Source: Mermis nigrescens (taxonomy: Eukaryota > Nematoda > Enoplea > Mermithida > Mermithidae). Taken from it: 64,000 nucleotides of DNA. The notes under the pieces are model-generated. The model was not told where the DNA came from. It was given only the letters and a program-made list of their open reading frames with translations, and did no database searches. The position numbers and the translations under genes are program-made. Location: positions 248,001 through 312,000 of the forward strand of contig JAVLUZ010000401.1 of assembly GCA_036768485.1 (NCBI GenBank). Reading direction: 5' to 3'. The stretch's first letter is position 1. Each line of letters begins with the position of its first letter. Shown in pieces: positions 14,201 to 29,200 of this stretch.

Positions 14201-17200
14201 AGTTAGCTTTGCAGTAGCTATTGGAAAGTAGATAAAGTAAGCTAAAAAAGAGTAATGTAATAATCTAATAGAATGAAATGAATGTAATAAATAAATATAA
14301 TACATAAATAATAATGTAATGAATAAACGCGAGCGCAATTTACTATTTGCCTGTGTGTTCAGGACATTTCGCTAGGAAACGCGTAATCTTACGTGAAACA
14401 GACTACATTTAGGTACGCTTGCATGGCCGCAACGATTGTGTGCACTAATTGACGCCAGATTTGCTTGCTATAATGCTCATGATAACAAAATAAAATACCT
14501 CTAAATACAATTGCAGTTATTTTTCTGTCAATCTCGGTATGAAGCAAGTCAGTGTTGCAACATGCAAGCAATTTGCAAATAGGTTGCATTTTAGATTGAG
14601 TTTATTTATACGCTTTTATGTCAAGCACTGAAAATTATTTAAAGAAGGTTACATTATTTCATAGGTTGCAGAATATACTTCGATTTTTTTGCTTCGCTTA
14701 GAGAAAGTCTGATTTTTAACAGATTTTGCGACTTTATAAATAAGTAGCTATTTCTTAGTCCCTTCCTTTTACATCCTTAATAATCCGTAATCCTAAGTAT
14801 ATTCGTCTTTTTTGTTCCATCGGAGCATTTTTTGCTGGTGCTCTACTTTTAATTAGCATGCAATGAGCAAATCAGTTAGCAAACACATACGGTAACATGC
14901 CACCTTACCTTATTTAAACAGATCAAAGGTTTTTAGAATAAACTTCAGGCAACTATTGGGTGTAAAGAACAGTTACACTCAGATATGTACTCCTGACTTT
15001 AATGGAACATTTCGTAAAAAGGGTTAAGCTCCTGCAGCGCTCTGAAACTAAAGTTAATTTTCAGTGTAAACTTTACACACCTACTGCGTGAAAAGAAAAC
15101 ATACAGTCAGATTCGTAATCCTGATATTACGGAACATATTTTGAAGAAAATTTACGTTTTTCGACGTTCTGGAAGTAGAACAAATTTGTAGTGTAAGCTT
15201 AACACATTAACAATAAATGAACAGTGCAAACTTTACTCAACTACTGGGTGTAGAGAAAACTAACTGTCAGATTCGTAATTCTGACATTATGTAGAACATT
15301 TTGAAAAAATAAGATTCCGCAAGGCTCTAGAACTACAGTTAATTTGCAGTGTAAACTTTACGCAACCACCGAGTGTAAAAAGATTTTATTCGGATTCATA
15401 ATTCTTATATTACTCTGCTATTGTGATCAACATTTATGAAAAAATCAAGTCTCCATAATGGCCTGGAGATAAGTAAATATTAGATGTAAACTTTTTACAC
15501 CGCTGCTGAAAGTAAACAAAGGCGCTTAAGTAGCGTATCACGCTTGATTCCTGGTACATTTTTAGACTTCAGATCAAGTTCAGACTTATAACTGGAGAAG
15601 TAAGCAGAAAAAAACAAGACAGAAACACGTTTAACACTCAATTTTTGACTTTACACCTCCCTAAAAAGCTAAATATTTATGTAAATAAACGCAATTTGCT
15701 ATGACGTGTACCCCTTAAAAAGTGCTTTATTTTTATTCTATTCGACCTATCCCGACTTCTAAACGGATAAAGTAAAATTTCGATTTAGGCCAGTTTGTAG
15801 CCTTTAAATCGTAGTATGTACGTTTGTGTGTGTAAAACTTCTGTTTCGCAAAATATTTGAGATATTGACCAATCAAAAAAAGGAGAAAACGCGCTTTTTT
15901 GCCCTATGTTACAAACCTGTTTTTTACACCATCTACTAGTGTGTAAAGTTTAAACGCCTAGATCTAACTCCGTATTGAATGCACAAAAGTTTGCTGGAAA
16001 GTAGAAAGTAGCCATTAAGCCGTAGTACATTTCTACCAGAAGAAATTTCTTGGGACTCATTACCGTAGTTGTTGGCAGACATCAAGAAGGCAAAAACGCA
16101 ACCAAAATCTGTCTTTACACCCGCTAATTTTTACACCCTTTATACTCCCTCTCAAGAATAATGCGAAACTTAAAACAAAAAATGTATATCTAGATAATTA
16201 TATCCTCTACAATTCTATACTATTAAATTGTTTGAGGCATTTACGGAGAGTTTTGTACATGCTGGCATAAAAAACTACCAAATTCGCTAAATGTTATACC
16301 GTTACGCCAAAACTTTACATGCTCATCACAAACTCAATATTGAGTATAAACAGCAAAGAGCGCATAACCTTGTTTATTATAATTCTCAAAAAACCGCACC
16401 TCTTAGATGTGTCCCGTACTAGCTGTACGGGTTGGGGACATATATGTTCAGGTAACATCTCATTTCTTACCTTAGAAGCCTAGATTTTACTTTGAAATAG
16501 CTAATTTGCTAAAAAAAATTGGCTTTTCGCGCCAATTTATTATTTTCTGCATTAGTTTTCTGTGTAAAATCGCAAATTTAAATGCAAAGACAAGAATTTC
16601 GAAATGTTTTGGAGTGACGCTTTAGCTTGATATTGAGAAATTAGTCGTGCAGATAGATTAAGGATAGATTTTTGAGATCTAAGCTTGAAATCAAGCAAGA
16701 AAATTTTTCAATTTTTTAAAATTTTTTTTGTAAACCGTGACATAGATCTTGTCGGGAAAAGCTCAAAAATGTCATTATTTTTGCATATCTTTCATGGTTG
16801 TCGAGATATAGGACTTAAAAATCTCGGGCCCCTCCCCAAAGCCAGATCCTGGTTACCCCCCTGTATGCAATACAAGCAGGGGCGTAACCAGCCGGGGGCG
16901 GAGGGCCGGTTCAATCCGAAACGAAGGGATGTTTCTATTTTTCACAAGGGTCCCCAAAGGAGAAAATAAAAAATTATCGAAGTCTACTAAAGGGACAGTC
17001 AAAATGCGTTTTTACCACACTTTGAGCTACTGAACTCAAAATTTTCCGGCGCTTCCCGCCGGATTTTTTATTTTTTAACTTATTTCTTACCTTAGAAGCC
17101 CAGATTTGACTTAAAAACTGCAAATATGTCAAAAACTTCCGGTGCTTCGCGCCGATTTATTTTTTTCTCCATTCGTTTTCTTTACAAAACCGCATAATTA

Positions 17201-20200
17201 AATGCAAAGACAAGTATTTCGAGTCAAGCTTTAACTTTTTAACTTGATATCGATAAATTAGTCGTACAGATAGCTTAAAGCATAAATCTTTGACATCCAA
17301 GTTTGAAATCAAGCAAGAAAATTTTTCAATTTTTTTTTAATTTTTCTATTTTATGGCATAGATCTCGTCGATAAGAGCTCGAAAATTCCATTATTTTCGC
17401 ATATCTCCTAATGGTTCTCGAAATTTAGGACTTCAAATATTTCGGGCCCCTTTTTTAAAAAAAGTCCTGGTCACGCCCCAGTATGCTATAGAAGTATAGA
17501 AATCGAGTTTAGGGAGCTTTGCTCGGTTTGCAAGTTATGTCCGTTGTGTACATATGTGTACGTATCGTAGCTATCAATTATTTTTACTAATAACCCGTAT
17601 GGAATAAAGACTTTATATTTTTGTATTTAGTAGAAGCCTCGGATAACGATGCAGCGTCATCCCTGTTATCGCGTCCTGTTCTTGACCAAGATTCTTCAGC
17701 AACAGACGATGTCCGGCCTTTTTTCGGCGCCCCAGCTTCTGCGTACGGTGCAGGAACATCTTTTTACGGAGAGCATAGAAGTAAGGGTCAAAATTCGTCT
17801 ATCAATGCATTTTTATTGCAACATTGAATGCTAATCATTGAGTGCGTTTGAATAACAAGCTTGCCTATGCTCAGTAGTCCAATACGCAGGCTTCTATCAG
17901 GACGCTAATGCTACTACATATGTTGTCGAACATACCTATTCTTGGAAGTTGGGTGGGGGGTTTAACCCCCCCCCGTGAAACTTTTCACCCCCCCCAGAAA
18001 ATTTTTCATCCCTTCCTCGCTTCTCCTCCCCAGATCTCGCGATTTTTCAAAAATTTCCTTAAAATTCCTATAAAATGTGCTGTAGCGTTTTTAGCCATCT
18101 ATTGGCTCGAAAGTGTCCATTCGGCGCTTCGCGCCATATACTCATTTCTTAACCATATTTTGTACAGTTTATTCGAATCATCGTTAGAAACGCCGAAAAA
18201 CGTTGTTTTTAATGTATATCCACGATTCTTGAGCCCAAAAAGGCACTTTAAAATTTCACCCTTCCTTGAGAATTCCCATGCTGTGCATGTGTGTCGTCAG
18301 TTGTAAGATTTTTTGTGATTTCCAGATTTCAGATTTAAGGTTTTTAGCGATTATTGCTGCTGTTCCGGGAATTTGAGAAAATAACACTTTTTAGTCGTAG
18401 ACAGCAGTGCAAACCGTGCATTAGTTCGCCAATTAATGGATCGATTACTGCACTTTGGTTATACGGATATTGACAATGCTGCATTCTCTGACTTAGAAAG
18501 TACTGTCGCATCCAGCGGATACCGCTCCTCAACTGATCGATCGCTTTTCGCCAATCCTGATAACCTGTCGTCTGTTTTGAATTATAGGTATGGATTAAGG
18601 ATTTTATTTTATTTTTCTCATAAATTGCCGTATGTTGCATTATTATGATAATTTATGTATTCAATATCAATTTTTTTCAGTAGGTATCAATATATCAACT
18701 TTTTAAATAAAGGTTTTAATTTCATAACTATGTACCTGTGTACCTTGTGTACGTATTTGGATTTTTTCGTTCTTTCATTCGTTATTCCGTTATAATTATT
18801 TACCTCCGCCATTTTTAAGTATACGTATAGCTCTAGTTCTGTCAGATTAATGATCAAAATCAAACATCTACATATTAAAGGCTAAATCCTCTTTACATCA
18901 TTTTAATTTTTGAGGAGAGCATTTTATTTGAATAGCTTCGTTAATTATTACATTGATTGTTTGATTATTCCTTATACAACTGTCAGAATTCACCCTAACA
19001 GGTAGTACTGTAAATATCTACAAAAAGATTTTTGCTTTTATTTCGCAGGGAAGCAACAAGACGACGATTACGGAATATACAACGGTAATTTATTTCCTAT
19101 TGTGAATTTTCCTTCCTTAACGTTTTTCCTTTATATTTGTGCTCTGTTTTGCATAAATGTATCTGTCTGGTTCGAGTAACAGATTTAGTCCCAAAACGGC
19201 CTGAGGGGGTATGCCTTCAAAAAGTTGTGGTAGGGGGATACCCCCGTACATGCGCAGTTCGGGAATTCTGGTAGGGGGTTGAAATCTAGTGCCTTTTTTA
19301 GGCCAGAAAACGGTGGGTACGCGTCAAAAACATCTCGTTTTTTGGCGTTTCTGACGATGCTCTATCTTTCTAGAGCATAAAAACGAAAATTTTTATAAGA
19401 AATTTTAAAAATCGAATATATTGAAGAAAATATAGTCAAAACATGAGTATATAGCACGAAGCGCCAAAAATTTTACAATTTTAAGCAAATAGATGGCTAA
19501 AATGCTTTAAAAAGCACCTTTTCTACGAATTTTTAGAAAATTTTTGGGAACTTTTGAAAAATCGCCAATTCTGGGGTTGAAAATTTTTCAGGGAGGGGAA
19601 CTACCCCCCCTCCAAACCACCCCCGAATGTCATGTATGCCCCAGTATGCATGTATGTGCTGCATCCTTTAGTTTTGGCTTAAAATTCTAAAGGATAATAC
19701 ATCCACTGACGTCTGCGGTCAGCACACTTATGTAAGGAACTTGCAATATATCTTTGATGGCAAGAAAAGTGAGAATATGACTTGCAACAAAATTCGATCA
19801 TAGATGCCCTAAAATAATTTTAGTTTGTAGTTGTGCGAGACATAAATCTCAACGATTCATAATAAATCTTAAGACAACTGATTCCTGCTGCAGTTTCGGG
19901 ACTGGATGACAAGTTAAAGTTGAAATATTTTTTGGTTATAAGATTCGCAGTGCCACCATTTGCTACATATGCTGCAACGTTTGGTCACTATTCATGCTGC
20001 ACAGTATTAATAAATATTGGACTTCTGTACTGTACTGCAGTGATCAATGGTGACATGACGCAAGAAAACACAGAAATGCTGAAATAAAAAGTAAATCTGA
20101 AATCGATGTATAGAAATAGAAGGATATGACGATGAACAGATGTTTGCAGGAAGGCCCCAAACAGTCTGGACTAACAGTTTCAATCTATTCTCAGAGACAA

Positions 20201-23200
20201 CTTTTTCTAACGTGATGGTACCAATCGGACATATTCATTTCTAAAAATTTTAAAACTGTTATTAATTAGGTCCGGGGCATTTTCAGCTGGGCCCGGGCCT
20301 GCCCTGACCGGCCGGGCCCGGGTACCAGTCGATCACTGCCCCATCCCCCTCTCACATGTATGGTTACTTGCCATTCTGGGCTTTTAACCCCTCAGAACAC
20401 GTATGATTGTTGCATGGCTGGAGACGCGGTTTAAAAATGCATTGTGGCTCACGTAGGATACTACATGAGTGCAAGACTTTTAGAATTCGTCCGCTTGCTG
20501 ATTACCTTCTCGGACAATTTTTTTACTATCAAAAATGTTAAACGACGAAATGATTCATTTACACGTATGCATAATGTCCGCGTTTTTTAAAGTTCCATAG
20601 GATTTGCCATAACGGAGTACATACATTTTACTTAAGTTTTTTACTTTTATGTGGAAGTTTTAATAATTGAGTTATGTTGACAATAAATTTCTCAGCGTAT
20701 CTTTAAATGTGCATTTGCATAAGAGGAGTTTAGCTCGGAATTTGTTGCTTTCTTGCGTTGTCTGTTGTTTTCTCGACTAAAATCACATGCTGAGTGTTGC
20801 TTTTAGCAACATGGCAAAACAGATAGTAAAATCTCTGCTGTAAGTTTCAATCCGCGTACAGCCGACTGATTTCTACTCCTTCGCTCTAATATGATGTACT
20901 ATTCATCTTTATCTTGATCTCTCTCTCTCTCTTACATACGCATATCCTAGACGAAGTGCGCGTGAATTCGTTTCTCAGCCGAATTGTTGCCTGATTCAAC
21001 GTAGAGCGAACGCTAACCCTGCAGATCAGTCACCGAATAACGTTGGGCATAATAATATACCTTGGCACAGACGCTCGCTGCCCACGAATTCGGCGTCAAA
21101 CATTAAGTATTTTTCCATTTTTCCAGCTTAGTTTGCATGCAGTAGAATTTCCTGCTTAGTGCGTATACAGATGTAAATGCGTGGTTTGTCTAAGGCGATA
21201 AATGTTATTAAATAATTTTTTCGGATGTCGTTTATATGTTAGATGAGTCCGATTGGGAATAAATGACTATTTTGGACGATTTAGATCGTTTCGTCTTAAT
21301 GGTGGACTTATTATATTAGAAAGGCTCCAGCCTTGGTTGAAAGAATAAAACGGTGGAATATTGAAAAATATGTTATTCTGTCATCTATATTTAAAAGTTT
21401 ATTTATCTGCTTTTCTGCTTTCTCGACCTTTCGCACTTGGTTATATATTGCTTAAGGATGTCCCGGGTCAGGCTTTTTATCCACAGCCGGAGCAATATGT
21501 TATACATATTAATGTATGCTGACCCTATATGTAAGTGTACACTTAAAATCATTGACGGTACTTTTTTTACATTAGTACTTAATCAATAAAGTGTGAAAAA
21601 GGGATTAATTTCAGGTTTCTCACCGTATAATGACTTTGTATTTAAAGCTTGAGAACTTAAAAAACGGCTTGAAAAATATCAATGATGCACGTGATACTGA
21701 ATCAGTCCAATTAAATGACAATTAGCGATAAATCAAAAATAATAAATCATCTTAAAGAAATATAAATTTTTCGTGATGCTACGTGCTCGTCATTTTATTT
21801 ATGCTAAAGATTAATTGTTCCGCTGGAAAGCCAAACAAAGTATAAGCCTTTCAGTTCAAAGTATGTATTTTTATGTTTAACATTATCATTTTTTCCAATT
21901 TCCACTTTAAAAGTTCCGAATTTGTTGTGTCTTCCAGCTGTACTAAGCCATAAAAATCATAGATGCACAAATTTTAAACATATTTTTCTTGCCAAGATTG
22001 TGGCCGATGCGATAAATATTTTCGACAGCTTAAGCTTGATTTTTCAAGAAATTCCTTAAAACTGTTAATTATGAAACAATATTTATATATGATTTTAGGT
22101 CAGGGCACCAATAACTGCGATCACAGAATCGAATCTCGCTTCCTTCTTCAGCTGATCCTTCAATTAATTTTATGCATTCTGTCTGTTTAAGAGTTAACAG
22201 ATCATCGAATTTCATTTATAAGATCTTACAGAATAAAAAAATTTATTCGTCATCCGATTTAGGCTATCTAAATAAATCATAAATATATCAATGATACAAT
22301 AATAGTAATATTAATAATAAATGTTAATATATGTATTAATAACTAATTTAGAAGTGAAGCGAATACGCTGAATTTAAATTGCTTAAGTTGGGTCTAAATC
22401 TACATTTGAGCCGTAGAAACAATTTAACGATCAAATTTTGCTATTTGAATTCGTCAGTATTCAAAAACATATCATTACTTTGGTTTCTCATCTTTGGTTC
22501 CTCATAATTTCCAAGATACCCCAACTTTACTCCAACCCAACCCAACCCCAACCCGCAACATGTTTATGCATACATGCATAAAGATTCATGATGTTACACA
22601 CCTAATGTTTGGTTAAAAAGTTGCAGCTTTTTGATCTTTGTTCAATATGTATATGTACAGAATGACATTCTTATCTATTCAATTTTTTCCATAGCTGCAA
22701 TAGTTTTCAATCAAACAACTAAACTACTAGCTTCTGGAGCAGTACACTTCTAGATGATCGCTACCATTTTTGAAGCTTTGAATAAAGGTTTGCATTATTC
22801 AATTTATTTAAACTATTTATCGCTGGATGCTTGAAGGACGCACTTTGTATGCTTCGGATTTAGTAAATCCCCAAAGAAATTAATCGTACAGCGTTAAATC
22901 AGAAGAATGAAGAGACCCAGAATGGATGAGTTGTAGATCGCCTTTCATTCCATGCATTGGCCTCCCTGTCTTCTTAAGTTGACGCCATACGATCTTTTCT
23001 TTGGGTGTATTATAAATCTAAAATGTGCAAAACGTACCTTTAGAACATGAATGAATTGATAAATCGCATGCGCTTAAAAGTTTTGCTCGAGTATAGCAAG
23101 CGTATTAGAGTTATAATAAATAATTGCGATCATAAAACGGTTTTACTCGTGATGCTTGGATTTTGACGATGTAAAACTCCGCATAATAAAACTTATGCTT

Positions 23201-26200
23201 CCATTATAAACTGGTGAAGTTTAATGTCATTAATCTGAATAAAAAATGTAGTTGCTAAAGAAAAACAAAATATGGAATAGATACGTGCGCCGCCCTGTAT
23301 ATTTAGTTTAAAGCTGTTTTTGCGATTGTCCAGTATTAACTCACCAATACTCCTAAATTTTGAAAACACATCCAATATGTACCGCCTTTTATTACGTGCC
23401 GAGTTTGTACATTTTTAGCACGATGTGTAGTGATAATAGTAATAATTGCTGATTAAATTATCGAATAATTTACTCGTATTTACAAATTATAGCACCAATT
23501 CGCGAGAAGAGCATATAAATGCGTTGGATGATAATCACGATGAGAGTTTATCTAGCCAACAGCTATCACAAAGGGCTAGTCGCATATTTAGTCAACTGGT
23601 TAATAATCTAGCTATGTCTAGAGATTTGGTCAATAGCGCTACACTTGATACCGACGATCGACAGAATTCAATCGATTTGCACAGATCGGTGAATAGAGTC
23701 ATAGCAGGTTTGCAAGATCTGTGTCTCCGCATCAGACATGCATAGCATGGGAATTCTAGGAGGGGTAAAATTTTAAAGTGCATTTTTGGGGCTCAAAAAT
23801 GGTGGGTACGCGTCAGAAACGCCGTTTTTCGGCATTTCTAACGATGCTCCATCTTTCTAGGGCATAAAAACACGAGGAAAGTTCGAAAAGAATAAAAAAG
23901 TCGAACAAGTCGAACAAAATATAGTCAAGACATGAGTATATTTTAACACTTTTGAGCAAATAGGTAGCAAAAAATGCTTTAAAACACCTTTTCCACGATT
24001 TTTTTGGAATTTTTCGAAACTTTCGAAAAATCGCTGATTATGGGAGTTTGAAAATTTTCTGGGGGGGTACTGAACCCTCTCAAACCCCCCCCCCAGATCA
24101 TGTATACTCCGCATTAGCATGAAATTTTGTCATTTTAGATCTATCGCTTAAAAGGATAGGCATGATGCACAAGGCTAGGGTCGGCAGGGATCTCAGAAAT
24201 TCAGACCAGTAAACTTAGTGTTTATGCCTTTTTCTGCTAGTCAAATGGTGAAAATGGTCAAAATCACACATGATCTTGGTGGATTTTAGGGAGAAAGTTT
24301 CACCCAGAAAAATGTTCATAATCCTCCTCTGAAATTTTTTCACCCATCCCTAGAATTTACGATTTTCCAAAAGCTTCCAATAATTTCCTGAAAACGAAGA
24401 CGTGTTTTCAGCTATCCGTTTGCTCAAAAAAGTCAAAGTTTCGGTGCTTCGCGTCACATATTCATTTTTTTACAACACTTTGTTGAATTTGTTCGATTTT
24501 TTGATTTTTTTAAAATTTTCCATGGTTTAAAGCGCTAGAAAGATAGAGCATCGTCAGAAAAGCCGAAAGACGATGTTTTTGACGCGTACACACCATTTCT
24601 AGGCTAAAAAAGGCACCTTAAAATTTCAACTCTCCACTTTAAAATTCCCATGCTGTGCATGTCTGGTCTCATGTCAATTTTTTAATATATTAATTTTTAC
24701 GCTTACGAACCTTTAAGATTGCATAACTGTTCTTGCCTTTCAGGTGATTTGATTGGAACTGGCGACATTGCTGTCGCCAACAATATATTGGACAAAACGT
24801 ACCGAATTCAATACTGGAATTTGAAAAATGATCAACCGCCTAATATTTTGTCGCGTAAGTTCGCTAGTTCGCGCTGAACTGTACAAAACTAGCATGTTAA
24901 TTGTTACTAGTGTAAAATATGTATGCACTTATATGCTTTGTTCAGTTCAGCTGATTGAGAGCATTATATATTTACAACCATACATGCAACGGCTCGAAAT
25001 TTTGTGTAGGGGTCCCCGACCGTTTTAAGAGGGTGGAAGGGGGGTAAATGGCTTCCAATTTTCGGCCAAAAACGGCCAAAAAAACACCTAAAAACGCTCC
25101 AAAATCACAAGTTTTTCCAAAAAATGAGGGAATGAAAAATTTTCTGGCTGTGGGGATGTGGGGCGACCAACTTTGGGTTGGGGTTCCCTCCACTCCTCCT
25201 GTTAAACGTCTCTTTACAAGTATGCTTCTTATTTCATTCAAGGACACAAATTGTTTCAAACCTTTTATTCTATCTAGAACTCGATAATATTATCTTAACC
25301 GGCTGCAAATTGAACAATGACCACAGTTTGAGTATCAGCGAAGACGGTCGCTTATTGGCTGCCTTTGTTGAATACGAATCTTTGGCTACCGACAACGCTA
25401 ATAGCTCTTCTGTCGACACTGGCATGTGGGCGCACACTGTGCTCAAAGTGGTTTCGTTATGTCCAGATAGTCGTGGCGACATACTGTATCAAAAAATTTT
25501 TTGTACGTCAGTGTTTCCTATGAATCGGAACTCTTGCCATCGTGTATTTATGTAAATTCAAACTACAATTAAAACCAAAAGCAGCCAGCTCTGCGGAAAA
25601 GGAACGGATTAATTCCTTTATATACATATTTTGCACTGTGTAACTTGAGCATGTGTTTGTTAATCGTTTTTTTCTTGTTTGGCATAAATGACTGCACCAT
25701 TACTTTTTTATTCATCAGATCTTATGCATAAATGGCTGAAATAAGAATGTGTATCTGGAAATTATCATTCCCAAGAACAGTGCTGTATTTACATACCTTC
25801 TCTTGTGAACTCATTTCTTTTCAAAATGCAGCGATGTGTGTACGAAGTATGTTAAAATGATTGATTAAGAATTATGAATGATCGAGCGAAAGAATTCAAG
25901 GAATGCGGGGGTAGGGGGTAAAATCCCAGAAATGCAAAACAGTGAATTTAACGTTGACGATTTTTTTGCTGTCTTGTCAAAATAGCCTTTTAAACGTTTT
26001 TTCGTGGTGATATCGCAGTTTAGAAGCATTTTTAGTCCATTATGACTGCATTATATCTCTTTTAACATTAAATTATGCAGAAATTGATCAATTTTGGGCG
26101 CCTTTTTGACTAACAAGTACATAAAAATACTAATCCGGCGCGAAGCGCCGGAACAATTTTGACATTTTTACTGCTTTTGAGCTCAAAAATGATGCAAAAA

Positions 26201-29200
26201 ACGTTCCGTCAGCTCAAAATCGCCGGACAGTACCTGTCTGGCTGACCCTTCAGCGGGGGTAATACCCTCCCACACCCCCTAAATGTATGTATGGCGTGAG
26301 GGTCGTGGCGGTCTGAAACCCCTGTTGTTGTTGTATTTGCCGGACATGGTACCATCGATCAAATGTTTAATGCGATTGATGCCTTTGCTGGTTTCCTCCA
26401 TAGTTCGATGATATTTGCTTGTAAAGGCCGTGACGGGCAGTTGAAGAGGTGTAGTGTATCTTCTGTCGCCGCCAGGCAGTAAGGGCAAAGATCAGATGTT
26501 TGGCCAGTGTTGTCTAGTCGGCTGCGAGTCGATGCCAATATGTAGCTGTATCCGCTCTTTAGTTGTGCAAGTTTGGCTCGGGAGCAACGTGGGAGATTTG
26601 TTTCTTGTGCGGCGATGTTTGGTGGGCGACGAAATATGAAAGGGTTTGGTTTGATGAAACGGTGACGGCTGGCGATCACTGCCTTCTTGTGGAGATTGTT
26701 TTGACATTTTCGGCGACCCCCTCTCCAAATCGATGGATCGGCAGAATTGAATTTTTGATGCTATTTTTGGTAAATTTGCCCTGTTGGAACTCTTGGCTAT
26801 TGCCCACCTATGGATGCGACTAGCAAGGCACTGAAATCGGTTCGGCGTTCAGTAAATGTAGAAGCAGATTTAAGATAATTGCATATCTTGTCTTTGTATG
26901 CAAAACAACGCCTCAATTTGTCGTTTTGGTCCATTATTGAATTATTCTGAGGCAAACATGTAGTTGAGTCCTAATAATCAGCTAATTATTTCTTGCAGTG
27001 GTTGCGCCGGACATGTGACTCATTATTTAGGCAAGTCATGAAAATTCGCAAATTAAAGCAGAAATTTCGCTGCCCGACATGATAGAAAGTTTTATAAGTT
27101 CTGTAAAAGGAAATTCTACGTAATTATCAGCTCCAAAGTAGACAGCGTGGTGAATAAGTGAATCATCCGATAAAATACTGGCATATAATTGTATACAAGC
27201 ATACGTGTTCTTGGGGGTGCATATAGTGCGTTTGGCCCTCGGAAGATTAGCTGCTGATCTCTGTGAAATGCGGTTGATACCGCCGAATTTTAGACTTTCC
27301 TAAAAGCTTTAAAACTGATGTTTTGAGCGCTCTTACTCGTAGATAATTAGTTATCTTTCAGCTCGAGAGCATAAATTTTTTTGTGGCGCTACATAGTTAT
27401 TTGTGGACCATATTTTGCTGAATTTCATTATATCTTGTATAAGTGTTTTGTTTTTATATTTAAAAAGAACATATGTATGTGAGTGTGTATATGTACAGGC
27501 TCGTAGCCAGGATTCTATTTTAGGAGGGACCAAAAATTTTGGAAGTAAGGATATCTCGAGAACCATTAGGAAGGAGTCAAAAATAGGGCACTTATGAAAG
27601 CTTCTCAACGAGCTCTAAACAATAATGAAGAAAAATTTAAGGAAAATTTCAAACATTCTTCAGTTTATTTAATACTCACACTTAAAAAATCTATCGCTTA
27701 AACTATTCGCGCGACTGATTTCTCATCGTCCTTCTTTACTTTTTGTATTTGTGCTCAATCCTTGTGCTCAGTCTTTGTGCTCTGTAAAGAATAACAATCA
27801 GAAAATCAGTGATTCGGCGCGAATCGCCTGTACAATTTCACATTTTCTTTATGACTAACTCAAATTTGAAGGCTTTAAAAGACAAAAACTATACAGAAAC
27901 AATTGGGGGGACCCTTGTGAGAAACTAAAAGATTGTTTTGGTTTCGTGGGGAGGGGGAGGGGGCAACTGCTCTCTCTGCTCTTCGCTACGGGCCTGTGTG
28001 TGTACATAGGTCAAAGGTCGTTTATTTACTGTTTCGCTTAAATTTGCATGTCTCACAGATCAGTTTAATATAAAAATTGTGTTCGAGTGTGGTTTGAAAC
28101 AGCCTTTTGACATGCGAATATTTCAAGCGAATTCTAAACTATAGAATGGACTGAAATTTTAAGTGCTTTTTCCCCTTGCACTTATTAATGAGTAACATTG
28201 ACACAGTTTTCGACCCTTTTATAGCGTTTTGTTCCTCGCAGCCAGTGATCGGACCGAGGGTACTTTTGGACCCTCGGCCTCGGCCGAGGCCGAGGCGCCT
28301 TAAAATCCTTGCCTCGGCCGAGGCCGAGGCCGAGGGTAATGCCGAGGGTCAAGCTTATATACCTATACACCCATAAATAGTGCTCTTAGAATATTTTGTA
28401 TGCACAAGAGCTAGAGAATCAATCGTAATATTGAACACTTTATCGAATGTCATTTTCAATAGTAGTAGATTAAATGTGTGAAGGATTTATTGAATAAAGT
28501 CAGCAGAATGAAAGCATACTTAATTTAACAAGTTGACGTTGAAGACTTGGAAAATATAATAAAAAATATGGCTGAACAAGCACTTAAAAACTTTTATTAC
28601 TATACATAAATAAGAAAACAGTGTCAAAGAAATAAACGAACAAACGAAATAAGCTAAGTAAAGACAGAACTGTAGCCATTGTTGTGCTCGCTTTTGCAGT
28701 AATGCATGTTTAAACACGCTTTTTCAGTCATCCAATTCTGGTGTGGTAGGTAATATGACAGAAACTGCACTGTACTTTCCGATCATAGTTTCCCAAGGTC
28801 CAGAGTTGAGGGAAGGGTGAAATCCCAAAATGGGGGACCAGTAAATTAAGTAGTGTCTTTGTATGAGCGAACAAATTCTTGTAGATATTTTATATAAATA
28901 TATTTTTAAACATACACATTTTTACATACTGCCAGTGTGTGACCTGCAACCGGCATGCAGTCCTAAACAGTGTTTTTTTTGTGCAAGATACCTTTTTACA
29001 TGTACAAAAATGGTATCCAAAAGTCTTTGAACATTTTGTACATGCAAATTTTTGTGTACTATTATAGTATGGTACAGTAGCGATTTGATGTGGTAAAACA
29101 GGGGTTTTCGACCTTCGGTAGCGTATCTTAGCTAATTCCTGGGTCTCTGAACATTTGACATTTTTTCCATTCTAAATGCAAATTCTACTATTTTAAAGAT

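Noticed and set aside
20035..20338. CAGTGATC at about 20038 paired with GATCACTG at about 20330 as ends of one hAT element.
   Set aside because: The flanking 8-mers do not match and the left side lacks the GC-rich tip.
28176..28376. ORFs on both strands rich in PRPRPR or LGLGLG.
   Set aside because: They come from the CTCGGC/GCCGAG cluster at the tip of the family 4 element.
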